Shown here: one piece after another, positions 1 through 11,332 of the stretch | Layout of the letters: every line of letters starts with the position of its first letter | Numbering within the stretch: position 1 is the stretch's first letter | Assembly (NCBI RefSeq): GCF_036711975.1 | Contig: NC_091971.1 | Location: forward strand, 29,829,501-29,893,500 | DNA length: 64,000 nucleotides | Direction: 5' to 3' | Origin: Onthophagus taurus | Taxonomy: Eukaryota > Arthropoda > Insecta > Coleoptera > Scarabaeidae | Program-made: the position numbers and the translations under genes | The notes under the pieces: generated by a model | Told to the model about the DNA's origin: nothing | Database searches by the model: none | What the model saw: the letters and a program-made list of their open reading frames with translations, nothing else

Positions 1-1845
1 TATTTAATCGTCGACATAATGAATCAGTTTTTAGAGAGAGGTTTTGAGATCAATACGTTTAGAACACAGAAAACAGTTTTCTCTTTTTGCGAATCATTTC
101 TACGTTATGTTGAATCATCTCTATTTCCATCTTAAGTATAATATATTTCAGTTGGGCACATAAACTTTGTAAGTACCACCAACACACCACGACTGCGTAC
201 CTACTGCTAAAAACTTTTAATGAAAGCTTTAGTTTCGCGTAGTCCCGGTCGGTCGTCGTTCTTAGTTGAAGTTTTACCTCTCTTACGCCAAGTTTATTTC
301 AATTTGGAAACCAACCGGACTGCTACGACTTGAAATTGCGGCTTCCCTACGACAAGTTTAGGGATGGTAAACATTCCCTAAGTTTTCCATCTGCATCGAC
401 ACGCACAGTCTTATCTTTGAAAACAGAATAAAATAAATTTAGTTTTCCTTAAGATCCCAATATTTTTTATTAAGCTTTTTATTTGTTCATTAAAACATAA
501 AGATACTTATTTATTTTCAATTAAACCATCTAACGATTACGCAACATGGTAATGTGATGGTGAAAGATCGTTAATTGTACCTCTAAGCGTTTAACGCTGC
601 ACTTTAATTACTCGATTAATTAAACCCTACGTATGTTTTAGACGTACTCAAATGAGTATTTGCTTCGCTTTAACTGCCTCAAATATTTTATAAATTAATA
701 TATACCTATATGATTTAATATAAAAACACTTGGTTATTTTAAATAGTTTCGAACAGTTTCTTTACGTTAAATATTTCATTCCAATTTCAAGATTACAATT
801 TATTTCTTAAGGTTGAGATGTCGCTCGAAATAAAGATATTTGTCGAGCAAACGATGAATTTACTAACATTTGTAGAGAGGTTTTCGTTTGATGACGCTTC
901 ATGTTGGTAAATAAAGTTAAATAAGTAAATATAAATACTGAAGGAATGTTTGTGGAAATTATTTTTTAAAAACGGGGTCTAATTAAAAAAATATTTCTAA
1001 AAGTAAATCCATAAATCAATTTCTTATAAAAGTTTTATTTTGACTAATGCAGTTCGACAGAATTTCTATTTGGAAGTGTTAGGTGAATATTTTATACCGT
1101 ATTCTTGTGAGTTAAGTTTAGTTCGCCGATTGTAGGTTATCAACAAAAGGTGAATGAAAACTGAAGTAAGAACCTTTCTTAAGAATTATCTGTTAAATAT
1201 ATATCTGTTACCATATGTTAAATACGAACAGAGACGTAATAAGGTTAAATCAAAAATACGAATACAAATTAAATTGGGATTAGCATAGATATATTACATA
1301 AAAATCTTACAAATACTTTAAGCACATGGAAGCCAGTAAGTGTTCAGGCAGGGTTGCCATGTCTAGGAATTTATCCCGAATCTAGGGATTTTTATACGTT
1401 TCGAAAAAGTATTTAATTTTTGATAAATTTCTTTTCTGTTCTTTTTATGGAAATTATGTTTTAAAGGAGCAAATTTTCAATCTAAAATTAATTATTTGTA
1501 GTAGTCAGTTTCTTTAATTATGTTATAGGAATAAACAAATACGGTGGGGAATACCCGACCTTTGTTTACAAAATTGAATTTCGACAATTTAAAACGAATT
1601 TCAGGGTATTCACCGTATTCGTTCTTGTGTTAACAAAGTTTTAATATTAGTGTCTTCACTAATATTAGAAAGTGTTTCTACAAAATACATATAAAAGGGT
1701 AAGTAGTTAAATTGTTTCAATACAGAAAGTATCCTATATCAACCGTATTTTATCGAAAATAAGACTGAGAATAAACTTTTCAAGATCGTTTTAATGCAAG
1801 CAAATAGATTAGTATAATAATTTTATTTTCTTAACATATATTAAT
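1..1845. other. AT-rich DNA without recognisable gene
   Basis: No convincing open reading frame or known repeat is visible on either strand. Two short hairpins occur. One has arms at about 1537-1556 and 1603-1622 sharing the core AATACGGTG. The other has arms at 1642-1652 and 1657-1667 (TAATATTAGTG and its complement). They could be the ends of a small MITE or chance structures. The stretch may be host intergenic or intronic DNA. Confidence 0.5.
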
Positions 1846-3617
1846 ATGGATAAACGAAAGATCCATCCACCTCAAAAGGCGGGAATCAATATTCTCCACC
1901 GTCTTCCTCCGGGGAGAGTAAAGAGCTTCATATTATAAAAAAGATAAAGGTCTATTCGCAAAAATATCAAGAAAATTGGGAAAAAAAAAGACGCGTTTAA
2001 GGGATGGTTGCAACGCAGCAAGAAAGGGCCCAATTATGCCTACTGCAAAGTATGTAACAAAGACTTGGTTCGTGGAAAATCCGAGCTACTTAAACACTCT
2101 CAATATAAAAGCCACATTACCAATGCGAAATCTATTTCGCAACAAACCTTAAAAACTATGGCGGGTTTTAAAAAAAATATAAATTTGGATGATAAGTTAA
2201 AGATTGCAGAGATCAGGTTTGCCGCATTTGCTGTAGAGCATAATATAGTGTTTAATGTGATGGACCATTTATCTGAATGTATTAAAAGTAGTTTTCCGGA
2301 TTCAGAAATTGAAAAAAAATTTTGTAGCAAAAGAACTAAAACTACTGCTTTAGGTTAATAATGTTATGGGGAGTTTTAGTTTTGAAACCACTTTAGATTT
2401 GTTAAAGCATAATAAATTTTCTTTGATAGTTGACGAATCCACTGATGTGGATGTAATCGAAAGCTTAGCTTTAGTTGTGCGCTTATTTAACACAAATGTA
2501 ACCGATTTATTCTTGGGATTAATTCCTGTAACAGATGGTATACCTGATGGACTTTATAAAAGTATAGTTGATTTCTTTGACAAATATAATATCAATACAA
2601 AGAAATTTTTTTTTATTGGATTTGGCTCTGATGGAGCCAGTGTAATGATGGGCATACATAATTCTCTGTCAATAAAATTAAAAATTGATATACCGTATTT
2701 ATTTTTAATTAAATGTACATACCACTCATTTAGTTTGTGTGCAAATAGTGCCTGTGAAAAATTACCCGAAACAGTAGAGTTACTTGCCAGAGATATATAT
2801 AACTATTTTCACCAAAGTTATAAAAGACAAAACGATTTTTCATTATTTCAACAATTTGCTAACGTAAAACCCCATAAAATGTTACAGCCATCTCAGACAA
2901 GGTGGTTGTCTTTACATTTAGTTGTTAAAAGGATACTGGAACAATACAACGCTGTAATATTATACTTTACACAAGTTTGCTTTGAAAAAAGAAATAGTTC
3001 AGCTGAATGTATACTTGCAAGTTTAAAAAATCCTTCCATTAAGTTATATTTTCATTTTTTGGATTTTGTGTTACCCCTTTTTAACAACCTAAATTTAGAG
3101 ATGCAGTCAGAATCTATTAAAATTCATGTTTTATATTCAAATATTGAAACAGTGTTAAAAACTTTTCTAGACTGTTATATAAAACGAAATTATTTAGAAG
3201 CAACACCTATAGAAGATGTTGAGTACAAAAATCCACATAATTTTGTTCAAATTGAAAATATATATTTGGGTAATGCAATTATGAGTTGTTTCGCCAATTC
3301 ACCACTTTGTCAAAATTTCAAAATTTCAAGTCAAAATTTCACCACTTTGTTCATGAAGCACCAAATCCTGGCTTTGTTAAGGTCAGTTAATACAATAAGT
3401 GAACACCTTTAAGCTGACACATCGAAAAAGAGCAAATAATATCCAGATACAATTGCCAAAACAAATAGCTTACAATGATAATTTACCAATCTTAGAAACA
3501 AAACTTAAAAATATCAAAACATTGCTTCAATGGGTAGAAGACGATTATAAACAATTTTACGAATTCTTGAAAATACCAAGGTCAAGGAGTCCAAACAGTA
3601 CAAAACTAAGTATGTAA
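1846..3617 (+). pseudogene. hAT-superfamily transposase, frameshifted remnant
   Basis: A decayed hAT transposase in at least three reading frames. A possible ATG at 1846 is followed by indels. At 2008-2358 there is a BED/TTF-like zinc finger (CKVCNKD, then HSQYKSH). At 2366-3412 a 348-residue stretch carries the hAT hallmarks in order: LIVDESTDV near residue 20, GFGSDGASVMMG near 85, TYHSFSLCAN near 120 and SQTRWLSL near 175. A third frame (3399-3617) may be the disrupted C-terminus but has no recognisable dimerisation motif. The active enzyme would cut and paste its own DNA in the nucleus. Frameshifts at about 2360 and 3405 make this copy inactive. Terminal inverted repeats and the 8-bp target duplication were not found. 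Confidence 0.85.
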
Positions 3618-3984
3618 TTCATTTTATTATTGACACATAAGATATATCGCAAATCAAATGAAATATAACATAGTACGGCTCAATGTTTAATTAACAAATT
3701 AGCAGCAAAGTCATCAAGTTCAACTGAATAGCACGTTTAAAAGGTAAGTATCAGTATTTGTGAACAAACATTTGCTCATCAATATGAGAATGTATCTGAA
3801 GTACCTGAATCTTTATTAAATTAAATGAAGAGTATCAATGAAGCTTAGTCCAACTTGATTGATAGCCATCGATAATAAGGCCCTGTCACATAATAATTGT
3901 TTAATTTGGTGATTTGTACGCAGAATTTATACAACACTGCAATAGGGTATTACTATTCGATATCTTCCTCTTTTGTAACAAAAT

Positions 3985-4185
3985 TTTAAGTTTTCATCTT
4001 CGATGAATTCGAAGAAAACTGTATCTACATTATAAGGGTATTGCTATCAAAAATTCAGATCTTAATTGTGTTTTCTCTGGTTCTTTATAGGGGGCGTAGC
4101 TCAGATGGTAGAGCGCTCGCTTAGCATGCGAGAGGTACCGGGATCGATGCCCGGCGCCTCCAAATATACATTTTTAATTTTATTT
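3985..4185 (+). repeat. tRNA-Ala gene unit, copy 1 (flanks shared with copies 2 and 3)
   Basis: The tRNA is preceded by the same flank as the other two copies, notably ATCAAAAATTCAGATCTTAA and TTTTCTCTGGTTCTTTATAG. Further upstream, an AACAAAATTTTAAG segment aligns with copy 3. Similarity beyond the mature tRNA shows that a gene-plus-spacer unit was duplicated, not just the tRNA. Confidence 0.7.
4090..4162 (+). tRNA. tRNA-Ala (anticodon AGC)
   Basis: A 73-nt cloverleaf. The acceptor stem is GGGGGCG/CGCCTCC with one G-T pair and discriminator A. The D arm starts GCTC and the anticodon stem is CTCGC/GCGAG with loop TTAGCAT, giving AGC at 4123-4125. The T arm is CCGGG ATCGATG CCCGG. A T-run follows at about 4170 as a Pol III terminator. 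The sequence is identical to the two other copies in the window. It would decode GCU/GCC and is probably functional. Confidence 0.95.
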
Positions 4186-4860
4186 GAACGTAAGTGTTTT
4201 ACGCCTGAGCTCATAAGCTGAGGTGATTTTAATGAGCTTAAAATATTTTTTTAACCTGTTGCAGTATTAATGTTGTTAATATTTTATAATGAAAATGAAT
4301 TACTGCAAATTTATCTCAGGTGTTTAGAGCCAAATTTAGACATGGTAAAAATAAGTTTGACTATAGCTAGGCTAAGTTTGCTTTCCAATTGAAAAATAAC
4401 TTTAAAGAATTGAAAAATGAAAATTGTAGGAACACCCGAACATGCTGATGTTTAAATTTCGAAAAAAGGATCCTCTTAGGATAAAAATAGAAGCAATAAA
4501 TTTAAAACAACAACACAAAAATCTGCCCGAAGACAATTTAAATATTATGACTTTACTTCCGAAAGAACAGAACATTTTAAAGAATCAAAAGACTGTTTTA
4601 CAAAAGAAGTAAAGAGCAAAGAAGTATCTAACTTAAGTACTAAGAAATAAGTTGTAGAAGAATTATTTGCTCCATATGCTTTGAAATGAAAAGTAAATAG
4701 CAGGGAAATAAAAGTTTTGGGAGAAACTGTAAGTTGAAGTGAAGTACATATTATAGAAACATTGTCACAACAGAACATTCTTCTGGGAAATATATTCATG
4801 TTGTAGGAGTACTGAAAGAAGGCAAGGTATTACTCGTGGCTTAATTAAAATAAAAAACGC
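4163..4860. other. degenerate AT-rich sequence between tRNA and copia LTR
   Basis: Only short, stop-riddled frames are visible. A plus-strand stretch near 4480-4840 reads protein-like in places but was not assigned to any family. It may be an old repeat. Confidence 0.3.
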
Positions 4861-5004
4861 CAGGAGAAACTTAAGATGTAACAAAAACGTTTTTATTCTT
4901 TAATAACAACTTTTACTATTTTTTACTTATACAAATCCACACGCGGTCACTTACACACAATCACTATTGCCAACTTCGTCTCTTACAAAAACCCTATTTC
5001 AACA
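4860..5004 (-). repeat. copia 3' LTR segment
   Basis: Reading the minus strand, the purine tract GAGGGAGGG is followed by TGTTGAAATAGGG, a normal TG start for an LTR. An AATAAAAACG polyadenylation-like motif lies further in. The downstream CA end and target duplication could not be fixed, so the lower boundary is approximate. The tract is duplicated by the CATTG element inserted into it. Confidence 0.45.
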
Positions 5005-5012
5005 CCCTCCCT

Positions 5013-5955
5013 CATTGAGGTCTTATATATAATCTAGAGTGCGTATGCTGTTGTCCCCACCACGCCTAAAATGAAGCTAAAAGCTAAAAGGTCGCCATGT
5101 TAGATGTACCAACTTAGCGGGAAATTCGAAATTTTTATATCGCTTTTATCTTCCATTTTTACTTTTTATTTTATTTATACGGCGTTACCTCTACGCCAAA
5201 CGACCAACACTGCTGTACGTCGGCCGCTATGCAGCTTGCATGTTCAAACCAGATCGCGACACTGCGTCGCCATGTGCAGGTTTTCATTTAAAAACACGTG
5301 AGATGTAATGAAGCGTACGTCTTCCTACAATCGTGTCTAATACGCGTCTATGATGAGCAGCCCCGTGTGCATAAGTATATACTTATGCAAGAATTTACAT
5401 TATTATGAACTGGAAAGACAGAAAATAATAACCAAAACAAAACACATTAATTTTTTATTGATAAATAATTATTAATTATATAATATTTTAAAAGAACTTA
5501 ATAATTTTTACCAATAACCCTTATAATTAACATAAACTAAGAAGAAAATATTTAAAACAATGCTGATTGATCACGTTAACCTTTTGTTTATAAACAATTG
5601 TTAGTTTATTTTAAAAGAACTGAACATTCCTGAATAATAAACTTTACTTGAACTTCATTGTTAATTTCAAGTCAAGTAACCAAAAACATTTTAAGGACTG
5701 TTGTAAATAATCTTCCAACCTACCAAATTATAAAAAAACATATGTGAAACAAAAAGAATTCGAAAACCTTCAACAAAAATAAACTTTTAATAAAAATAAC
5801 AATATGTTTATGAGAATTGTGAGATTATAATTGTAGGTACAATAGAGACTTGAAACTATAGCTAAGTTCAGGTCGGTACATCCAACATGTCTGATTTTCT
5901 GATTACTCCCACCACCACCACATACGCACTCTAGATTATATATAAGACCTCAATG
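5013..5955. mobile_element. non-autonomous DNA transposon, CATTGAGG ends, 8-bp TSD
   Basis: The termini form a perfect 35-bp inverted repeat (5013-5047 and 5921-5955) beginning CATTGAGGTCTTATATATAA. Weaker inverted similarity continues to about 100 bp per side. It is flanked by the exact 8-bp direct repeat CCCTCCCT (5005-5012 and 5956-5963). An 8-bp duplication with CA...TG ends fits the hAT or P superfamily. No transposase is encoded. The target is the polypurine tract of the copia element. A Harbinger end fragment lies inside it. Confidence 0.85.
5139..5374 (-). mobile_element. Harbinger terminal fragment
   Basis: This is the reverse complement of the left end of the Harbinger element at 7080-7315. 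It shares ACACGTGAGATG, TACGCGTCTATGA and CCCGTGTGCA. The outermost GAAGGCC of the terminus is missing, so it is a truncated or rearranged end rather than a complete insertion. It lies inside the CATTG-ended transposon. Confidence 0.75.
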
Positions 5956-6000
5956 CCCTCCCTCAATCAGAACCTTGTTGCAAAAAAATAAACAAAGAAA

Positions 6001-6720
6001 TCAATTTAACATTTCTTCTCTTAACTGCTTAAATCTAATGCCATTTAATGGTTTAGTAAATGTATCAGCTAGTTGTATACCACTATCAATATACTCAATT
6101 TCAATCAACTCTGTTTTGATTTTATCTTTTATAAAATGATATTTAATATCTAAATGTTTCATTCTTTTCATCTGTTCATGAGATTTTATTGAACGTATAG
6201 CCGACCAACAAGCTTCACTTATTCCTAAGCATAACGACACGTACTCGGCTTCAGTTGTTGACAAAGCCACGGTACTTTGTTTCTTAGATGTCCAAGCTAC
6301 CATACACACATGTATTAAAAAACAAATACCACTGGTTGATGTTCTATCCACTGTGTCACCTCCCCAATCGGCATCGACATACCCTAATATTACATTAGTG
6401 TTATATTTTTGAAAGTTAATTTTAGATCCAACGTTCCCTGAATATAACGTAATACCCGTTTTAATGATATAAACAATTTTTAGCGAGCACAACTCTGAAA
6501 TCTTGATAATATACTAATACATAAACATAAATCAGGTCTAGTAACTAACATACTATACATAATACAACCAATAATTTGTCTACATTTATGCTCTAGCTCT
6601 GTACTTTTGCTTTTAGTTCTTTTTAAAACATTACAATCAAAATTATTCTCCATAGGGGTACCAACCGGTTTACAATCAAACATATCATATTTTTTAAGTA
6701 ACCTTTCTAAATAACTTTTC
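6001..6720 (-). pseudogene. copia RT C-terminus and RNase H
   Basis: Two overlapping frames. The upstream one (about 6720-6480) reads YLERLLKKYDM, CKPVGTPME and YSMLVTRPDLC, the end of a copia reverse transcriptase. The second (6492-6001) is copia RNase H: GYVDADWGGD, RTSTSGICF, SKKQSTVALSTTEAEY and the terminal region QLADTFTKPLN. Asp, Glu and Asp positions of the RNase H site are retained (D in VDADW, E in TTEAEY). A frameshift joins the two parts near 6485. The stop at 6001 lies just upstream of the polypurine tract. Confidence 0.9.
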
Positions 6721-6940
6721 TACTCAGAGAGAAATATATTCTTGGAATCAAGAATATATGTTTTTTAGTTTAATTTACTTGAAACAAGCATATTATTTTG
6801 TTAGTGTAAGAAAACATTATTAATTGAAGAATAGTAAAATTTTTAATACTCAAATACGATATTCTTGGAACCTAAGAATTTTATTTGCTTAACCCAAACA
6901 AAAGTATTTTACAAGTGACAATAGATGATTTTTAAACTAA

Positions 6941-7315
6941 GGCCTTCTGCACACGGAGCTGCTCGTCATAGACGCGTATTAGACACGATTGTAAGAAGGC
7001 GTACGCTTCATTGCATTTCACGTATTTCTAAATGAAAATCTGCAGAAGACAACGCAGCGTCGCGATTTCGTCCAGCAAAGGCCTTCTGCACACGGAGCTG
7101 CTCATCATAGACGCGTATTAGACACGATTGTAAGAAGACGTACGCTTCATTGCATCTCACGTGTTTTTAAATGAAAACCTGCACATGGCGACGCAGCGTC
7201 GCGATCTGGTTTGAACATGCAAGCTGCATAGCGGCCGGCGTACAGCAGTGTTGGTCGCTTGGCGTAGAGGTAACGCCGTATAAATAAAATAAAAAGTAAA
7301 AATGGAAGATAAAAG
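6941..7315 (+). repeat. tandem duplication of the Harbinger A left end
   Basis: The terminal GGCCTTCTGCACACGG occurs at 6941 and again at 7080. The two copies are highly similar for about 100 bp and then diverge around the segment ACGCAGCGTCGCGAT. The outer copy (6941-7079) appears to be a duplicated left terminus. A related fragment lies at 5139-5374. Confidence 0.85.
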
Positions 7316-7926
7316 CGATCAAACGGTGAAATTTGTTCAGTTAATTGAAAATATATAATCATACATTAGCTGAACACTCTAGAAAAGATGTTACCGAAAA
7401 AGCTTGGTCTGCAATAGGTCAAAAGATGAAATGGACAGGTAATTCAAGAATTATTTCATATATTATTATATTCATTTTAACATTTTATAAACAATAATTC
7501 CATTGCTATGGTAAAGCTACATTTGGTGATAAAAAATAATTAGCTAAATAGTTTCATTGATATTTATATTTTCAATATCTGGCAAGTTTCTCGGATTTTG
7601 CGGATTCTTTTCTGTTACAGGAACTGCGTATAATGTGCCATCTTTTTTTCTAATGAAATTGTGTAATGACGGTTTTACACACATCAATTTATTGACCAAT
7701 TTTGCGACCTTCAATTTATTGTTATGTGTAATACAGAAATTGATCAATTAATTGGTCAATTTCAGATTGACCAATAAATTGATGGTCGATAGAACAAGTT
7801 CTATTTTTCGTCAATTTTTTAGGGTTTTTTTTAGTAACTTTTGATATTCCCAATTATTATGTTTGATTACCTGGTTTATAGTTTGACAGTTTGATAATAG
7901 ATTTTGTTTTGATAAAAAAGATAAAA

Positions 7927-9201
7927 ATGGTGAGAATTAAATCTTTAACTACCAAGAAAAAAAGAGTGAATGCCATAAAAAAAGTAATGATAAGTTTAAT
8001 TATAACAATTTGTACTAAAAAAAATATAAACCGGAGATGGTGGGTAAGACCCTGGCTGAAAAAAACCCAAGGAAATTTGTCGTTAATTAAAAAAAGCTTT
8101 AAATTAACTGATCCAGAACAATTCAGAAAGTTTCTGAGAATGGATGAATCTACTTTTAATTTTTTATTGTGCCGTGTTGGTCCAATAATTACAAAGCAGG
8201 ATACCTTCATGAGACTGTCCATATCTGCTAAAGATAAGTTATTAGTTACTTTAAGATTTCTGGCGACTGGTGAAAGTTATCGTAGCTTGATGTACTCATT
8301 TAGAGTGTCTGAGTCTACAATATCTTTGTTCGTTCCAAAAGTTTGTAGAGCAATATATGATACATTGAGAGAAGACTACTTAAAGGTATAGTTCAATTGT
8401 TAAATATATAAGTATAGATTTTAGTGTCGATCTTTTCAGGTACCAACCGTCACTGCTGATTGGCTTAATATAGCCCAAGATTTTGAAAACCGCTGGAATA
8501 TTCCCAACACTATTGGAGCACTGGATGGCAAACATATTGTGTTCAATGCTCCCAAATCAGCTCGCTCTGTTTATTTTAATTACAAAGGCACTCATAGTAT
8601 TGTGCTTCTTGCTCTAGTTGACGCCAACTATTTGTTCAGATATATTGACGTTGGTACAAATGGTCGAGTATCTGATGGTGGAGTATTTGCCAATAGTTCA
8701 CTATACCGAGCATTATTTAATGCAAATAATCCCCTTAATATACCTGAAAACAAATCATTACCTGGCCGAAATTTAGAAATTCCTCATGTTGTAGTGGCAG
8801 ATGCAGCATTTCCACTGTCTACGAGAATTTTGAAACCATTTCCTATCCGTAACATGACATCAGAGCAACGAATATTCAATTATAGAGTGAGTAGAGCTCG
8901 AAGAGTAGTTGAAAACGCTTTTGGGATTCTGGCCAATAGGTTCAGAATTCTTTTAAATAGAATAAATTTAAACCCCGAAAAAGTACAAATTATTACGTTG
9001 GCTTGTTGTGTTTTACACAATTTTTTACGAAAAGAAATGAAAGAAACATATAATGAACAACAAAGTGAAAACATGGTTTTTCAAAATGGTCTTTCTCATC
9101 AAGGGGGAAATCGATATTCAACACAAGTTAGAGCTATACGGGATGAGTTTATGTTATATTTTAATAATGAAGGATGTGTTCCATGGCAAATGGATAAATA
9201 A
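7927..9201 (+). CDS. PIF/Harbinger DDE transposase (Harbinger B), apparently intact
   Basis: Two exons, 7927-8385 and 8440-9201, separated by a 54-bp phase-0 intron with GTATAG donor and TTTTCAG acceptor. The first ATG at 7927 gives about 406 residues, the usual length. The N-terminal half has a helical region with the WVRPWL start and a helix-turn-helix SESTISLFVPKVC. The catalytic half has GALDGKHI (first Asp), DVGTNGRVSDGG (second Asp), DAAFPLSTRI and the Glu motif RARRVVENAFG, then CCVLHNFLR. No stop or frameshift is visible, unlike every other transposase in the window. The enzyme would excise and integrate at TWA sites. Its own termini were not found. It lies in the intron of the Harbinger A MADF gene. 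Confidence 0.9.
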
Positions 9202-9239
9202 TACTTATTCAAATAAAATAATATCAAAATATGAAATTT

Positions 9240-9497
9240 TTATTCTATTTCTTCATCTAATGCATCAAATATAATATTGTGTATTTGTCTCTTTAATTTA
9301 TTAATAGTTCTGTTATTTCTAATTTTTCTCATATCAGCTGCTATTGATCTAGAAAACAAATAGTTATATAAATCAAAGATATTAAAGCAAAAAAAAAAAA
9401 TATTACTGTTCAAATATTTCTAAATCATCAGCTTCTTCCGTTTGATATATGTTCAACATATCTGTTGCTTTCTCTAATATAGAACTGCAATCATCAC
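9240..9497 (-). pseudogene. C-terminal exons of a second MADF/BESS-like gene (Harbinger B)
   Basis: On the minus strand an open segment reads SDDCSSILEKATDMLNIY to DLEIFE and splices (donor ACA/GTAATA at 9406, acceptor TTTTCTAG, next exon from 9348) to SIAADMRKIRNN followed by KLKRQIHNIIFDALDEE and a stop at 9240. The last part resembles a BESS motif. It converges tail-to-tail on the Harbinger B transposase, the expected partner arrangement. Its 5' part is missing. At about 9498 the sequence switches into the C-terminus of the Harbinger A transposase. Confidence 0.6.
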
Positions 9498-11332
9498 TTC
9501 AACGCATGCACATTGTATTATTGATATAATTGTTTCATATTTGCGGACTCGTATAGGTGTTAAAAAAATTTGAAATTTTTGAGTCATCATTCCAAAAGCA
9601 CATTCTATTGTTTTTCTTCCACGACTATGTCTGTAATTGAAAATTCGCATTTTATTGTTAATATTTTTTTCGGGGTATGGCCTCATAATATTTTGTCTCA
9701 AAGGAAATGCGTTATCAGCTGCAAAATAATATGGGAATTTATTCCCACTTCTGTCGTTTGGAAGTTCTGTTGAAGGTGGCAAAGTATTATCGTTCTCCAA
9801 CCAACGACCAAATGTGGAAACCCGAAAGATGCCTCCATCACTATTTCGGCCAGCATATCCGCATTCTATTGTTGTGAACAATAGCATCACAACAGCCAAA
9901 CAAAACAACAGAATGATACTTTTTATAATTAAAGTTTGTGGATCCGGAATTTGGATATTTCTGAATGCGGATATGTTTACCGTCAATTGCTCCTAAACAG
10001 TTTGGCAACTGCCATAGCTCAAAAAATCTGCTTGCTATTTGTTCCCATTTTTCTGTATTTGGTAACGACATATATGGCTCCTTCAACACATTCCTTATCG
10101 CTTTTGTAGTTTGTTCTACAATACTTCCCACTGTACGTTCACCTCTTTGAAAATATAAAGATAGAGCAGTAAATGTACATCCAGTAGCTAAATATCTAAA
10201 ACAAAAAAATAGTTGTATACGTATATTATATGAAAAGCACGCTATATCTGCTCATAAACACGTGAATTTTTTATTGCGGCAGATTGTAAAGATAAATGGA
10301 AAAACATTCGGAATGGTTTTGTACGCAGCCTTAAACCAATTGCGAGCGGATCATCAGCAAAATCTAAAAAACCTTACTATTTACATGACATTATGTAGTT
10401 TGTCTTGCCATATGTAGGACCCATTCAGCATTTAGAAAAAACCGAAAACATTTCGTTGGAAGAAAGTGAAATAGTGACAGAGACCGACGAAGACAATCCT
10501 GAACCTCAGTTAAGTTATACCCTGCTTGAAGAAAATAAAAACGATAAAGTCACGAAATCTTCTGAAGAAAGTTCTTTTAACTTTGAAAAAAAGAAAAGAA
10601 AGAGAAGACATGTAGAGGAAAAAGATGAAATCGATCACGCTATTTTAGATTATATCAAAGAAAAGAAAAGTAATAAAACTTTAGATGACGATCGAAGGAT
10701 GTTTCTTTTAAGTTTATTACCCGACATAAAGAACTTATCAGACAAAAATATGCGACAATTTAAAATTAAAACACTTGTATTGCTAGAACAACTGTTAACG
10801 CAGCAAGAGCAATCTATAGATCATTTTCAAATGCACGATAACACACAAAGCAATCACGCTCTTTCGCCGATTAGTATTGCGTCGTCTTCAGCTTCCACTA
10901 TTTATGACACCACGGTTGGATACATAATTCATAATTTAGAAAGTTTACCTGCTTGTAGTAGTAATATAAATGACTTTCTTTAAAAATTAAATATATAACT
11001 TGTATTATTGTTTTTATAATAAATAACTTTACTTACCTTAGCGTTATCAAAATTCTCTCTTCTGCACTAACACATTCATGCATGTTAGTATTTTGTTTTT
11101 GAATGGTGGGACCTACAATTAACACCAGTTCTTTAAACGTATTTTTAGACATTCTGTAGAAACTTTCAAATTTAGAGTCGTCTACTGATAGCTCTTTGGC
11201 AGCAATAAATAGTCTCTTGCCGATATTTTTGCCAATATAAGGATGCACCCAAAATTTTCTCTTATATTTCTGTTTTCTCTTACGAGAACGAAGATAATTT
11301 AACAAAAGTAGATCCTCTTCATCACTTGACAT
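9474..11332 (-). pseudogene. PIF/Harbinger DDE transposase of Harbinger A, broken
   Basis: Exon 1 (11332-11037) starts at ATG (MSSDEEDLLLLNYLRSRKRK), with WVHPYIG and RMSKNTFKELV. It ends CTAAG/GTAAGT. Exon 2 starts at 10195 after TTTTAG and joins in phase as TLRYLATGCTF. It carries GAIDGKHIRIQ (first Asp), GRNSDGGIF (second Asp) and RGRKTIECAFG (Glu). A frameshift near 9890 separates the first two catalytic motifs. The reading ends abruptly after IISIIQCACV at about 9498, where Harbinger B sequence begins, so the normal C-terminus is lost. The intron (11036-10196) holds the antisense MADF exon 2. Confidence 0.88.

Larger units (their letters stand above)
7302..10983 (+). pseudogene. MADF/BESS-domain protein of Harbinger A, two exons
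   Basis: Exon 1 (7302-7438) starts at ATG and encodes the first part of a MADF domain: FVQLIEN, then after a frameshift EHSRKDVTEKAWSAIG and KMKWT. Exon 2 (10283-10983) continues with CKDKWKNIRNGF, an acidic and basic linker (KKKRKRRH), and a BESS-like C-terminal motif, FLLSLLPDIKNLSDKNMRQF. The splice is consistent: donor ACAG/GTAATT and acceptor CGGCAG, joining in phase as WTDCKDKW. An in-frame TAG at 10396-10398 and the exon 1 frameshift disable it. In active Harbingers this partner binds DNA and helps the transposase enter the nucleus. The intron contains the transposase exon of the opposite strand plus Harbinger B. Confidence 0.8.

Noticed and set aside
1345-1360. CAGGGTTGCCATG as a possible left terminus of the hAT element
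   Set aside because: No inverted partner was found to the right of the transposase and no 8-bp duplication could be shown.
7544-7747. 67-codon minus-strand frame upstream of Harbinger B
   Set aside because: It reads protein-like in places (RKKDGTLYAVPVTEK), but there is no ATG start, no family match and it lies in a region rich in small inverted repeats. I could not separate it from chance.
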